In this document: in pieces, positions 38,939-47,840 of the stretch | How positions within the stretch are numbered: the first letter of the stretch is position 1 | Layout of the letters: each line of letters starts with the position of its first letter | Source of the DNA: Betaproteobacteria bacterium | GTDB lineage: Bacteria > Pseudomonadota > Gammaproteobacteria > Burkholderiales > SG8-39 | Direction: 5' to 3' | Assembly: GCA_016713125.1 (NCBI GenBank) | Contig: JADJPT010000017.1 | Location: forward strand, 1 to 64,000 | Length of the DNA: 64,000 nucleotides | Position numbers and translations under genes: made by a program | The notes under the pieces: generated by a model | What the model was told of the DNA's origin: nothing | What the model saw: the letters and a program-made list of their open reading frames with translations, nothing else | Database searches by the model: none

Positions 38939-39927
38939 TCGACGCGCAGCCCAACCGAGCGGTGTGGACGCCCAACGTGGGGCAGGCGGGGAGCTACGAG
39001 GTGTATGCGCGGTGGACGGCGAACGCGAACCGGGCGACGAACGCGACGTACACGGTAACGCATGGGCAGGGGAGCACGGCGACGCAGGTGAACCAGCAGC
39101 AGGGGGGAGGGGTGTGGAACCTGCTGGGGACGTACACGCTGGCGCCGGGGACGGCGCACAGGGTGACGCTGACCGACGAGGCGAACGGGTACGTGGTGGC
39201 CGATGCGATCCGGCTGGTGGCGGTGAACCTGACGCCAGCCAAGCAGGTGTACTACATCCACCCGGACCACCTGAACACGCCCAGGCTGATCGCGGACCAG
39301 AACCAGACGACGGTGTGGAGGTGGGATCAGCAGGAGCCGTTCGGTGCGAACCTGCCCGAGGAGGACCCGGACAACGACACGAAGGCGTTCGCGTTCAACC
39401 TGAGGTTTCCGGGACAGTACTTCGACAGGGAAACAAGCCTGCACTACAACTACTTCAGGGACTACAGCCCGGAGACGGGCAGGTATGTGCAGTCGGATCC
39501 GATTGGGTTGGAGGGGGGCATCAACACCTATGGGTATGTTCGTGGGCATCCAACTCAAAACTCTGATCCAACAGGTGAATCTGATGTTTTGATGAAAAAT
39601 GCGATGCGTGCTGCGGGAATGCCGGCGCCGATTCCTCCAAGCGGAGTATTGGATGAGGAGTGCTTCGTGAAGTGCGTCGTAATCAGCAAGGCGGCGTTGA
39701 GCATAGGTTCTACCATGGGTATCAATAAAGCAGCAGATCATGCTTCAGGACGAATAGCTTCTACTGCCGCGCAAACGATTCGAGCTGTTGCAAACAACCC
39801 GGTTGTTATGATTGTGGGGGGGCTGTATGGATTGGACTTCTGCTACCGGGATTGTCGGAAAGACCCGAACAGTTGTGAGTCTGTTCCATCGTTTCAATCA
39901 ACACCTTTCTTTCACGGGGCGCCATGA
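38939..39927 (+). pseudogene. Rhs-core/golvesin tip protein, copy 7 (5'-truncated cassette)
   Basis: Homology begins at the start of golvesin domain 3 (DAQPNRAVWTPN) right after a TAG. The first possible start is a GTG at 38962 without a ribosome binding site. From there one open frame covers golvesin 3, the core and tip 7. Tip 7 after SDPTGES: MKNAMRAAGMPAPIPP, EECFVKCVVISKAALSIG, a central Ala-rich helix and LDFCYRDCRKDPNSCE, with two C-x3-C pairs that could form disulfides. No enzyme motif recognised. Although intact, it lacks export and start signals. Confidence 0.75.
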
Positions 39928-40115
39928 TGGCCTTGAATGAAAATCCAGGAATAGTCCGCCAAGTCTTGGTCAGTGGTTGCATGATTCTGATGCTGATTGG
40001 CTTACTGATGATTCCGTTTGTAGCGACAGAGATAGCTATTGGCATAGCGATTGCAACGGGAGCACTTTTCTTGCTGGTCAAACTGGTAATGCCAAAGAAA
40101 AATAAAGACGGGTGA
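39924..40115 (+). CDS. putative small membrane immunity protein for tip 7
   Basis: 63 residues overlapping the tip 7 stop by four bases (ATGA). Two adjoining hydrophobic segments, VLVSGCMILMLIGLLMIPFV and ATEIAIGIAIATGALFLLVK, then a Lys-rich end (MPKKNKDG). Translational coupling to the tip is strong evidence that the pair moves as one unit. Function inferred from position. Confidence 0.55.
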   Translation: MMALNENPGIVRQVLVSGCMILMLIGLLMIPFVATEIAIGIAIATGALFLLVKLVMPKKNKDG

Positions 40116-40306
40116 CATCGATTGCTGATTCTGACGATGACGGAGAAGGTAGAGGGTAATTTTTACCAGGTGTGTATGGAAATTTTAGAAGCGTTAATTG
40201 AGTGCAGATACGGGAATCGTCTGCCAATCCATACTTAGTGCAGAACCCAATTCGGTCGTGCCAAGGAGATGACCATGCAAAGCGAGCGCACATCTCCGAT
40301 GTATGG
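40116..40306 (+). other. spacer with a duplicated start scar
   Basis: No gene. Bases 40264-40302 repeat the ribosome binding site and first codons of the full copies (AGGAGATGACCATGCAAAGC onward) and then break off after ATCTCCGATGT into the next junction repeat. This is the footprint of a recombination event in which most of a copy was lost. Confidence 0.65.
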
Positions 40307-40464
40307 TGTACAGAGACGGTAATCACCTGACACCAGCTTCCAGCGGTGAATGTTTTGCACGGGAGGCCGCCTGATCGCCGAGACGAGCAGTACCGGCGAG
40401 GTACAACAGGAGTACCTGTATCTGGGCGAAGTGCCCGTGGCCGTGGTGCGCTGAGGAGATGACC
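40307..40464 (+). repeat. unit junction repeat with 34-codon mini-ORF (before copy 8)
   Basis: 158 bases, almost identical to the junction before copy 3. The mini-ORF (40350-40454) begins MFCTGGRLIAET, is 105 bases long and ends in the TGA that overlaps GAGGAG of copy 8. Confidence 0.8.
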
Positions 40465-42535
40465 ATGCAAAGCGAACGCACATCTCCGATGTCTGGCACT
40501 GCCGTCAAGCTCTGGGCGCAAACGAAGGTCCTGTCAGGCGCGCTGCTGGCGTGCCTGCTGGGGGCGGGCCTGGGCCTGAGCCCGACCCCAGCCCAAGCCC
40601 AGGCCCCCACCGAGATCATCCACGACAACGGGTCGGCGGCGTACACGAGCGTGGGCCCGTGGGTGAACAGCACCGCGGTGCCGGGGTACTACGGCACGAA
40701 TTACGCGACCGCCCCAGGCGGAGGGGACCCGGCCGGCACCCTCGTTGTAGACAACACCTCTGCGGGGTTCAGCACGACCGGGGTGTGGCCGGTGAGCACG
40801 GCGGTGGGCGGGTACGTGGGGAGCAACTACGCCACGCACGCGGGCAACGGTGAGCCGCCCAGCGCGATCGTTTCAGACAACCCCTCAGGCGTGCCCACCG
40901 GGGTGTGGACCCCCAGCACGGCGGTGGGCGGGTACGTCGGGAGCAACTACCAGGTGGCGCCGGCGGGGACGGGGGCCAACAGCTTTGCCTGGAGCGTGGG
41001 GGTGGGGCAGGCGGGCAGCTACGCGGTGTACGCGAGGTGGACGGCGCACCCGAACCGGGCGACGAACGCGAGGTACACGGTGAGCCACGCCGGGGGCAGC
41101 GAGACGGTGACGGTGAACCAGCAGGCCAACAGCGCGAGCTGGCAGTTGCTGGGGACGTACACGCTGGGGGCGGCGGGGGAGCATCGGGGTGGTGCTCAGC
41201 GATGAGGCCAACGGGTACGTGATCGCGGATGCGGTGAAGGTGCAGCCGGTGAACGCGGCGCCGAACACGGCGAGCTGGACGGTGAGCCTGGCGCAGGCGA
41301 AGACGTACCGGGTCTACGCGAGGTGGACGCAGCACCCGAACCGGGCGACGGATGCCAAGTACACGGTGAGCCACGCCGGGGGCAGCCAGACGGTGGTGGT
41401 GAACCAGGAGGTGGGCGGGGGGCAGTGGAACCTGCTGGGGACGTACGCGTTCGGGGCGGGGGGCGGCGACGGTGACGCTCACCGATGAGGCTGACGGGTA
41501 TGTGATCGCCGATGCGGTGAGGTGGGTGCCGGAGGCCGCACAACCCAACCGAGCGGTGTGGACGCCCAACGTGGAGCAGGCGGGGAGCTACGAGGTGTAT
41601 GCGCGGTGGACGGCGAACGCGAACCGGGCGACGAACGCGACGTACACGGTGACGCATGGGCAGGGGAGCACGGCGACGCAGGTGAACCAGCAGCAGGGGG
41701 GAGGGGTGTGGAACCTGCTGGGGACGTACACGCTGGCGCCGGGGACGGCGCACAGGGTGACGCTGACCGACGAGGCGAACGGGTACGTGGTGGCCGATGC
41801 GATCCGGTTGGTGGCGGTGAACCTGACGCCTGCCAAGCAGGTGTACTACATCCACCCGGACCACCTGAACACGCCCAGGCTGATCGCGGACCAGAGCCAG
41901 ACGACGGTGTGGAGGTGGGATCAGCAGGAGCCGTTCGGGCGAACCTGCCCGAGGAGGACCCGGACAACGACACGAAGGCGTTCGCGTTCAACCTCCGATT
42001 CCCGGGGCAGTACTTCGACAAGGAAGCAAGCCTGCACTACAACTACTTCAGGGACTATGATCCATCCATGGGGAGATACGCGCAGAGTGATCCGATTGGG
42101 TTGGCGGGGGGATTGAATACCTACGGCTATGTCGGAGGAAATCCGGTGAGCTTTACGGACCCGCTTGGTCTGTGGCGAAATCCATCCGATATTTATGACG
42201 ACGCTATGCGGGACGCCAGGAGATCAGGTCTTCCCGGGCCACACAACGGATTGCAGGATGCCTACCGCCACTGTCTTGCGAGTTGTGAGATGGCCAGAGA
42301 GAACACTGCTCCCGTCGCGCAGTGCCTAGGTTGGGCGAATGAGAAGAAGGGTGACTGGACGCATAACCAGCAAGCTGGAGAGCGCCAAATGGACGATTTC
42401 AACAATGCGGTTGGCGTCAATTTTGGACGCAGTGCGCAAAGTACACAGGCTTGCAGAGCGGCGTGCATGGGAGCGGCGACGTCTGGGGGGCTCCGAACTT
42501 ACCAATCTGGTACGACGCCCGGGTACTGGTACTGA
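40465..42535 (+). pseudogene. Rhs-core/golvesin tip protein, copy 8 (full, frameshifted)
   Basis: Open from the ATG through the signal peptide (LLACLLGAGLGLSPTPAQAQA), both lead segments and golvesin domain 1 to about 41175, with further breaks near 41460 and 41938, all in G runs. Tip 8 after TDPLGL is about 120 residues: PHNGLQDAYRHCLASCEMA, LGWANEKKGD, NQQAGERQMDDFNNAVG, ending in GGLRTYQSGTTPGYWY. The DAYRH and MDDFNN blocks form a pattern I recall from many Rhs tips of unknown activity, with His, Asp and Asn as candidate catalytic or metal residues. Confidence 0.8.
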
Positions 42536-42536
42536 A

Positions 42537-43073
42537 ATGCGCAGCCTATACATCGCTAGTTGGGTTTTTGTCGCGGTAATCGTGAGCGTTGGTTGTCGGG
42601 GTGAACCCGATCCGCAGGGAACCTCGTCGTCTGTTGTTCGGACACATCTAATTGATGGGTTTGTGAGCCGACAAGGTGCGGCCGAAGTCGAGGCTAAGCT
42701 CCGGCAGGGCAACGCCAAGGTTGTCGTGGTAGAGGATGGTAAGAGCAACGAGCAGCGATCAAGCTTCCGCTCCCCGCTATCGGTTCGAGTGCTGAACGTT
42801 GCTGGGTTCACTTACTTGGGCTTCGAGGGCGATCTTCGACTTGAATTCGTTGATGGTGAATTAGCGGCAACGTGGTTCTTTCCCGCTGACGTGGCGCGCT
42901 TCGAAGTTGGAATTGCAAGGCAATGGCCTGTGGCTACATCTGGACAGCCGATGCGTTTAGATGTTGCGACCGAGCTTCGTGCGGGTGTGGACTATCGTGG
43001 CAAGAAGTACTGGGCGTGGGAAGACGTCAATCTTCGACAGAAGGTTGAACGCTGGATCAAGCAGAACACTTGA
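42537..43073 (+). CDS. putative lipoprotein immunity protein for tip 8
   Basis: 178 residues beginning two bases after the tip 8 stop. The N-terminus (YIASWVFVAVIVSVGC) is a lipoprotein signal with Cys near residue 19, so the protein would sit on the periplasmic side of a membrane. The rest is mixed alpha/beta with FTYLGFEGDLRLEFVDGELAATWFF and a basic end (RQKVERWIKQNT). A periplasmic partner suggests that tip 8 acts in the periplasm, for example on the cell wall; this is inference. Confidence 0.6.
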   Translation: MRSLYIASWVFVAVIVSVGCRGEPDPQGTSSSVVRTHLIDGFVSRQGAAEVEAKLRQGNAKVVVVEDGKSNEQRSSFRSPLSVRVLNVAGFTYLGFEGDLRLEFVDGELAATWFFPADVARFEVGIARQWPVATSGQPMRLDVATELRAGVDYRGKKYWAWEDVNLRQKVERWIKQNT

Positions 43074-43163
43074 CAGTATTTCGAAAAATCAGCACTGGAT
43101 AAAGTTCAATACGTGACAACGGTTTAGACGCGTCGTTGATGATTTAGAGGGGGTTTCTATTCT

Positions 43164-43634
43164 CTACTTTGGCGGCAAGTAGCTGAACCGCCAGTCAGAA
43201 TACTGCTTCAACCCCTGAAATTCGCGGTACTGCACTGGGAACTTACCGGTCTTCAGCGGCTGTGCGCGCGACAGGCTGTATACGCCTGCGATCCCTCCTC
43301 CAGGAGCAGGCAACAAGCCCCACTCAGCTTTACCCGTCATCGGATCAACGTAGATCTTTCTCAGGTAGCGTTGCATGCTGAGATGGCGCTTGTCTTCAAG
43401 CAGGTCTTGAAGTGATTGGGGGTAACGCTTCACCGATCCAGGCGATCGCTGGTAGTAGAGGCCAATGGCTTCCCGGAACTGTTCGCCAACCCAAAGCAGT
43501 TCCGCTTCCTTCTCCCGCTGACGTGCGTGGGACCACATTTCGCCGACGCCGGCCAGTACGAGGCCTGCCGCAGCTACGGCAAACAGGATCGCGATGTAAG
43601 TAAAGCCGCCTTGAGGGCGGTTACCAGATCGCAT
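43164..43634 (-). CDS. type II secretion-like pseudopilin
   Basis: 156 residues with a prepilin-type start: short basic leader, then GGFTYIAILFAVAAAGLVLAG, where cleavage would follow the second Gly. The Glu at mature position 5 is replaced by Ala (FTYIA), a variation seen in minor pseudopilins. The globular part has the RSPGSVKRYPQSLQDLLEDKR and DPMTGKAEWGLLPAPGGGIAG blocks of GspG/H-like minor pilins. Last gene of the operon, overlapping the previous one by 14 bases. Confidence 0.8.
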   Translation of the reverse strand: MRSGNRPQGGFTYIAILFAVAAAGLVLAGVGEMWSHARQREKEAELLWVGEQFREAIGLYYQRSPGSVKRYPQSLQDLLEDKRHLSMQRYLRKIYVDPMTGKAEWGLLPAPGGGIAGVYSLSRAQPLKTGKFPVQYREFQGLKQYSDWRFSYLPPK

Positions 43635-43995
43635 AGGGCTTTCCGTCGCGCCCCTTTCCGGGGGCGCCGCTCCTCACGTCGTAGATCGATCCGAGTTGCG
43701 GATCAGATGGCGGAATGAGCACCCATGTTGTGACGCTCTGAGTCAGGGGATCAACTGGAATGCTGCGCAGGTACTTGCGTGCTGCCAGGTCCTCAAGGGC
43801 AGCAGGGTAGCGGCCGGTGTCGGAAAAGTGCTTGTCCAGGGCATCGCGAATCAGGGCCAGGTTCTGCTTGAGGGCGGCCTCTTCTGCGCGGGTGACGCCA
43901 CCAAGATACTGAGGGACGACGATGGAAAGCAGGAGCGCAACGATTGCCAGCGCCACCAGCAATTCTATGAGTGTAAAGCCGCGCGGAAATCGCAT
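43621..43995 (-). CDS. type II secretion-like pseudopilin
   Basis: 124 residues from the ATG at 43995, chosen because it places MRFPRGFTLIELLVALAIVA, a standard prepilin signal with Glu5, at the N-terminus; upstream extension has no pilin character. The C-terminal domain has LALIRDALDKHFSDTGRYPA, LRSIPVDPLTQ and SIYDVRSGAPGKGRDGKPYA, as in GspG-type pilins. Probably a minor pseudopilin of the machine. Confidence 0.85.
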   Translation of the reverse strand: MRFPRGFTLIELLVALAIVALLLSIVVPQYLGGVTRAEEAALKQNLALIRDALDKHFSDTGRYPAALEDLAARKYLRSIPVDPLTQSVTTWVLIPPSDPQLGSIYDVRSGAPGKGRDGKPYAIW

Positions 43996-43999
43996 CGTC

Positions 44000-44465
44000 T
44001 TACCAGTCCCGATACGCGGTACCGTTGAGCGCCTTACCGGGGTGACGGGAGTAGACATCGAATACATCCTTGCCCGGCTTGGGGTCGCCTGGAGGGCTGT
44101 CGTAGCTACGTAGCCCCCAACTGTTCTCGGCTGACATGGACTCCGGAGCAAAGGGGATCTCGGGGCAGGCGTCTAAGAAAGTACATCTGCGCACCCATCG
44201 CGCTCTTGGCATCGGGCACCCCGTCAACGATTAACGTCAATTTTGGCGGGTAGCCTGATTGGTCTGGTGAACGCCGGATACGTCCCTCATCTCCGGCGCG
44301 TTTGTAGGCGTCCAGGGCGTCGCGGATCTGGCGCAAGGCGATGCGCAGTTCCTGCTCTTTGCTTCGCTGGGCGGCCAGCTCCGACAGCGGCATGGCGATC
44401 GAGGCCAGCGTTGCAACGATGGCAATCGTGACAAGCAGCTCAATCAGGGTGAAGCCGCGTTGCAT
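44000..44465 (-). pseudogene. type II secretion-like pseudopilin, one frameshift
   Basis: N-terminal MQRGFTLIELLVTIAIVATL is a class III prepilin signal with Glu5. The body (LRIALRQIRDALDAYKRAGD) continues to FLRRLPRDP, where one base is lost or gained near 44165. The other frame then gives SAENSWGLRSYDSPPGDPKP and HPGKALNGTAYRDW, a typical GspG-like end. It lies between the secretin and the next pilin gene. Confidence 0.8.
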
Positions 44466-44483
44466 AAGGTGATCTGGCTTGGT

Positions 44484-46745
44484 CTATCGTGTGAGTGCGA
44501 GACGGACTGGTGGTGGCAACTGTGCGGCAACCACTTTGCTTGTTGAGTCAGTCAGGGACAGTGCTTCCAGGCGTATGCTGGGTGAGCCTGCTGCTGTGTC
44601 TGCGACGCGGAAGACCAGTCTCGCAAGTTCCCCCCCAGCCTTGATCTCCGACTTTGTGGAGAAGTTCAGTGCGAGACGGCCCAGAGCCTCAGGGGCATTT
44701 GCTCGGAAAGCAATTTCTGGAGACGCGCTGATGGCGGCCCCTGGTTCGGCACGTACAAAGCGAAGTTGCGAAGGATCGAATGTGAAGTCGAGCAGGCCAC
44801 TTTTCAGCGCGCCCGCTGTCACAAGAGACACATTCAAGCTGAACTCCTGTCCTGGAGGAACGTTGGGAGGGGCTTGCAGCACGGAGAACCCCGAACCGGA
44901 GGAGGTTGGTAAGGATTGAGCAGGCAGGATTGCGCTCCCGCCTGTCTGGACGCTAGCGGACGGAGCTGCGCTAGTCGTAACGTCGCGATTCTGTAGCAAC
45001 AAGGGGGCGGCACCAATGGCAGACTCGGTCCCGGCAGGGAACTGCTCGAAGCGCAACTCCGGCCGCGCCAGGTTGCGTACGACGCGCGGGGTGATCAGCA
45101 GCACAATCTCGGTCTTGTTGCGTGTGTCCTGGTGACTTCCAAACAGACGTCCGATGACGGGCAGGTCGCCCAATCCGGGCACCTGGTTGGCGGACTTTCG
45201 GTCCTCGTCGCTGATGAGACCCGCCAGGATCTGGGTCTCGCCATCACGCAGTCGCAGGCTCGTGGCTGCATTGCGTGTGCCCACCTGATAGGTCAGGGTC
45301 CCGGATTGGCTCCGGATCTCGCGTACGATGTTGCTGACCTCGAGACCGATCTTGATACCCACATCGTCTTCAAGATAGATCAACGGTTCCACATCGAGTT
45401 TCAGTCCCACGTCCAGGTAGTTCACGGACTCGGAGATAAATCCTGTCGAGGTGCTGGTGGTGGTGATGACCGGTACCTTGTCGCCGATGTGTACCTTGGC
45501 TTTCTCCTTGTTCTTGACACGGATTCGCGGGTTGGCCAGCAGGTTGGTTCGCCCAAGCTGGTTTCTGAGGTTGAGCGCAAGGAAGGGGTTGCTGACAGTC
45601 ATGCGCCAAGCCGGACCCTCGGTTTTGCCACTCAGGCAAGGTCAAGGTTCCTGCAGTCCCTGCGGCGCCAACCACGCTGTAGCTCACCTGATCCGGAAAG
45701 CGTACTCCCAGCTCATACAGGACATTGCTTCCTACCTCCAGAACCTCGACTTCCAGCATGACCTCAGGTTCCGCAAGATCCTGGGCTGCCACCAGGCGTT
45801 CGGCCATGCGCACCGCATCGGGCGTGTCGCGCATCACCACCATGTTCAGCTTCTCGTCGATGTGAAGGTCCTTGGTCTTAACCAAGGACTTGATCATGTT
45901 GGCTGTGACCTTTGCATCCGCGTTGGCCAGGTAGAACGTGCGAACGACAAGATCCTGGTAGTCGCGCTGCTTGGCCTGCGTAGCGGGGTAAACCAGTACG
46001 GTGTTCTCGTTGAGCACCTTGCGTTCAAGCTGATTGCTCACAAGTATGAATCTGAGGACTTCGTCTACGCTTGTATTTCGAACAAATATCGTGGTTCTCA
46101 GATCCGGCCGAACATCCCGATCAAAGACAAAATTTAAGCCGGTTGACCGCGAGATCAGCTCGAATACCTGGCGTACTCCGGTATCTCTGAACTCCAAAGT
46201 GACTGGCTTCCTAAGGGCCGCAGACAGCTGGTTTGCTTCGGCTGCGGCTCTTAGGCTGCGTTCCTCGATGCGGCGCAGCAGCAGTTGCGCTTCCCGGTTG
46301 TTGGCGTTTTCACTGAGGATCTCCCGAACTTTGGAATGTGCAAGTTGGGTGTTTCCCAACTTCAGTTGATCTTCCGCTTCACCGATAAGGGCGCGTTGAC
46401 GCCTGTCTGTTCGGAGCGCCAATAGGCCACCTTTCCCTCGGGCACTGTCTGGATCCAGTTCCAGGATTCGTCGATACATTGCTTCTGCACCGTCCCACTG
46501 TCCCTGAAGGCGGGCGGTTTCTGCCATCGATAGGTATCGCTGAACCGCCAGATCCCGTTGGCGAAAGTACTGAAGTCGATATTCACGATTCCCGGGGTCA
46601 AGCTTGTGGGCTTCGAGATCTTGGCGAGCCCCGCATCGATCTCTCCGCCATCGATCAAAGCTAGTCCCTCGTTCAGGCTGCGCTGTCCGGCGCAGCCGGA
46701 AAGCAGGAACAACGAGAGAATCAAGGAATGGCGCAATTGGATCAC
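44484..46745 (-). pseudogene. gspD: secretin (GspD/PilQ-like) lipoprotein with C-terminal cohesin-like domain, frameshifted
   Basis: Outer-membrane secretin of roughly 750 residues in three frames (breaks near 46470-46520 and 45590). Starts with a lipoprotein signal (SLILSLFLLSGC), a TPR-like region (AEAMYRRILELDPDSARGK), a secretin/TonB short domain (VTLEFRDTGVRQVFELISR), N-domains with VVRTFYLANADAKVTANMIK, then the secretin core (LLANPRIRVKNKEKAKVHIG, DGETQILAGLISDEDRK, PGLGDLPVIGRLFGS, TEIVLLITPRVV). After a Ser/Ala linker comes an extra domain (PPGQEFSLNVSLVTAGALK, LLDFTFDPSQLRFV) resembling cohesin. It would form the exit pore of the machine. Confidence 0.88.
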
Positions 46746-46755
46746 GTTGTGCTCC

Positions 46756-47319
46756 TCATGGCTTGGAGGGGATGCTTAAGGTCTGTTGAATGCCCAGCGG
46801 AAGATAGGTGAAGGCAAGGGACGACTCATAGATAAGTTCCAATCGATACGCATTGCTGAGTGTATCGCCAGCGCCAGCGCTCAGCGTGTCCTGGTTGAGC
46901 GATAGGAAGACAAGCGTCTTGTCCCCATCGATCATTCGGCCAAGGTACTTGAATGGCAATGGTGGGGCGCTGGGAACCGGAGGCGCAGGCGGAGAGGAAG
47001 GCTTGTTGAAAGCCGGATTGGCAGAGGTGTGCGCAGGAGCCGCCCAGCTCTGGACTCCAAACAGGCTGGACGATGCTCCATCCAGCTGCGGGCGCTGCAC
47101 GTTCGGGATATCCAAGGCGTCCACGCCGGACGTGGGAGTATCGGGGGCCGATGACCTGAGTGGTGCAATGTCCGACGACCTGGTTCTCTGGACCGGCTCT
47201 ACGACGTCGGACATGTTGCTCGCAAGTTCGCTTCCGGTTACGACACTTGCGAGCAGAGCGAGTGAAAGCATTCCGAGTGCCATGCGCGGAGGAACGCTTC
47301 GCTTGAGGACAGGGATCAT
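46756..47319 (-). CDS. PilP/GspC-like inner-membrane accessory protein
   Basis: 187 residues: an N-terminal membrane segment (MALGMLSLALLASVV), a Pro/Ser-rich linker (PSSPPAPPVPSAPPLP) and a small beta domain (FKYLGRMIDGDKTLVFLSLN, GDTLSNAYRLE, SLAFTYLPLGIQQTLSI). The layout matches proteins that link inner-membrane platform and secretin, and it lies directly upstream of the secretin gene. Similar proteins in related clusters carry the odd label secretion system X translation initiation factor. Confidence 0.7.
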   Translation of the reverse strand: MIPVLKRSVPPRMALGMLSLALLASVVTGSELASNMSDVVEPVQRTRSSDIAPLRSSAPDTPTSGVDALDIPNVQRPQLDGASSSLFGVQSWAAPAHTSANPAFNKPSSPPAPPVPSAPPLPFKYLGRMIDGDKTLVFLSLNQDTLSAGAGDTLSNAYRLELIYESSLAFTYLPLGIQQTLSIPSKP

Positions 47320-47840
47320 GGCTTGAGCAAGTACAGGGTAAAGGCAAGCTCGGCCTCCAAGCGGGCATCTGCGGCGCGTTTGCGTCGCAGCGTCATCTGA
47401 TCCAGAGAGATCACTGGAATGTCTGCTACTGCCCCTCCTATGAATCGCTGTATCTGGGCGTGCGATCCGGATACAGGGATTGATATCTGGTAGCGGTTCA
47501 GGCGTCCTCCGGGACTGGTCATGCGGTACTTTGCTGCGCCGAAGTCGATGCCCGAGGCGGTTGCTGCGCCATACAGCTTGGCCAGCCAGTCTGAAATATC
47601 CTCTTCCCGATTGAAATAGCCGTAGAAGGAGTTCAGTTGGGTACGAGGGTCGATGTTCCTAATGCCCTGGCTTCGGTTTGCACGGGATTGCTCGTGAATT
47701 CTTCTTTCCTGGTCGGAAAGTCTGGACTCCAAAGGACGAACAAGAAGAACAAGCATCAGAAGAGAAACGCAAAACAGAGCAAGCGCTGCTAGGGAGACCA
47801 CTCCGAGACGATCGCGCAGATGATTGAGCAGCTTACTCAT
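47316..47840 (-). CDS. PilO/GspM-like inner-membrane assembly protein
   Basis: 174 residues from the ATG at 47840, which overlaps the stop of the previous gene (a GTG at 47855 is possible). One N-terminal membrane segment (LAALALFCVSLLMLVLLV), a coiled-coil stretch (SRLSDQERRIHEQSR) and a ferredoxin-like domain (YQISIPVSGSHAQIQRFIGG). This is the usual layout of PilO and GspM, which pair with PilN/GspL. Confidence 0.78.
   Translation of the reverse strand: MSKLLNHLRDRLGVVSLAALALFCVSLLMLVLLVRPLESRLSDQERRIHEQSRANRSQGIRNIDPRTQLNSFYGYFNREEDISDWLAKLYGAATASGIDFGAAKYRMTSPGGRLNRYQISIPVSGSHAQIQRFIGGAVADIPVISLDQMTLRRKRAADARLEAELAFTLYLLKP

Noticed and set aside
25920..42021. Long open frames on the minus strand across the repeated golvesin/Rhs parts (up to over 300 codons)
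   Set aside because: They recur at the same place in every copy, are rich in Arg/His/Pro as expected from antisense of GC-rich repeats, lack ribosome binding sites, and the plus frame encodes recognisable domains.
25700..42100. Tandem repeats as a CRISPR array or satellite DNA
   Set aside because: Repeat units are about 2 kb, protein-coding and domain-sized; there are no short direct repeats with unique spacers of constant length.
21783..43073. Type VI secretion Rhs effector locus
   Set aside because: No VgrG, PAAR, Hcp or chaperone gene is present, and the proteins have Sec signal peptides, which T6SS effectors lack.
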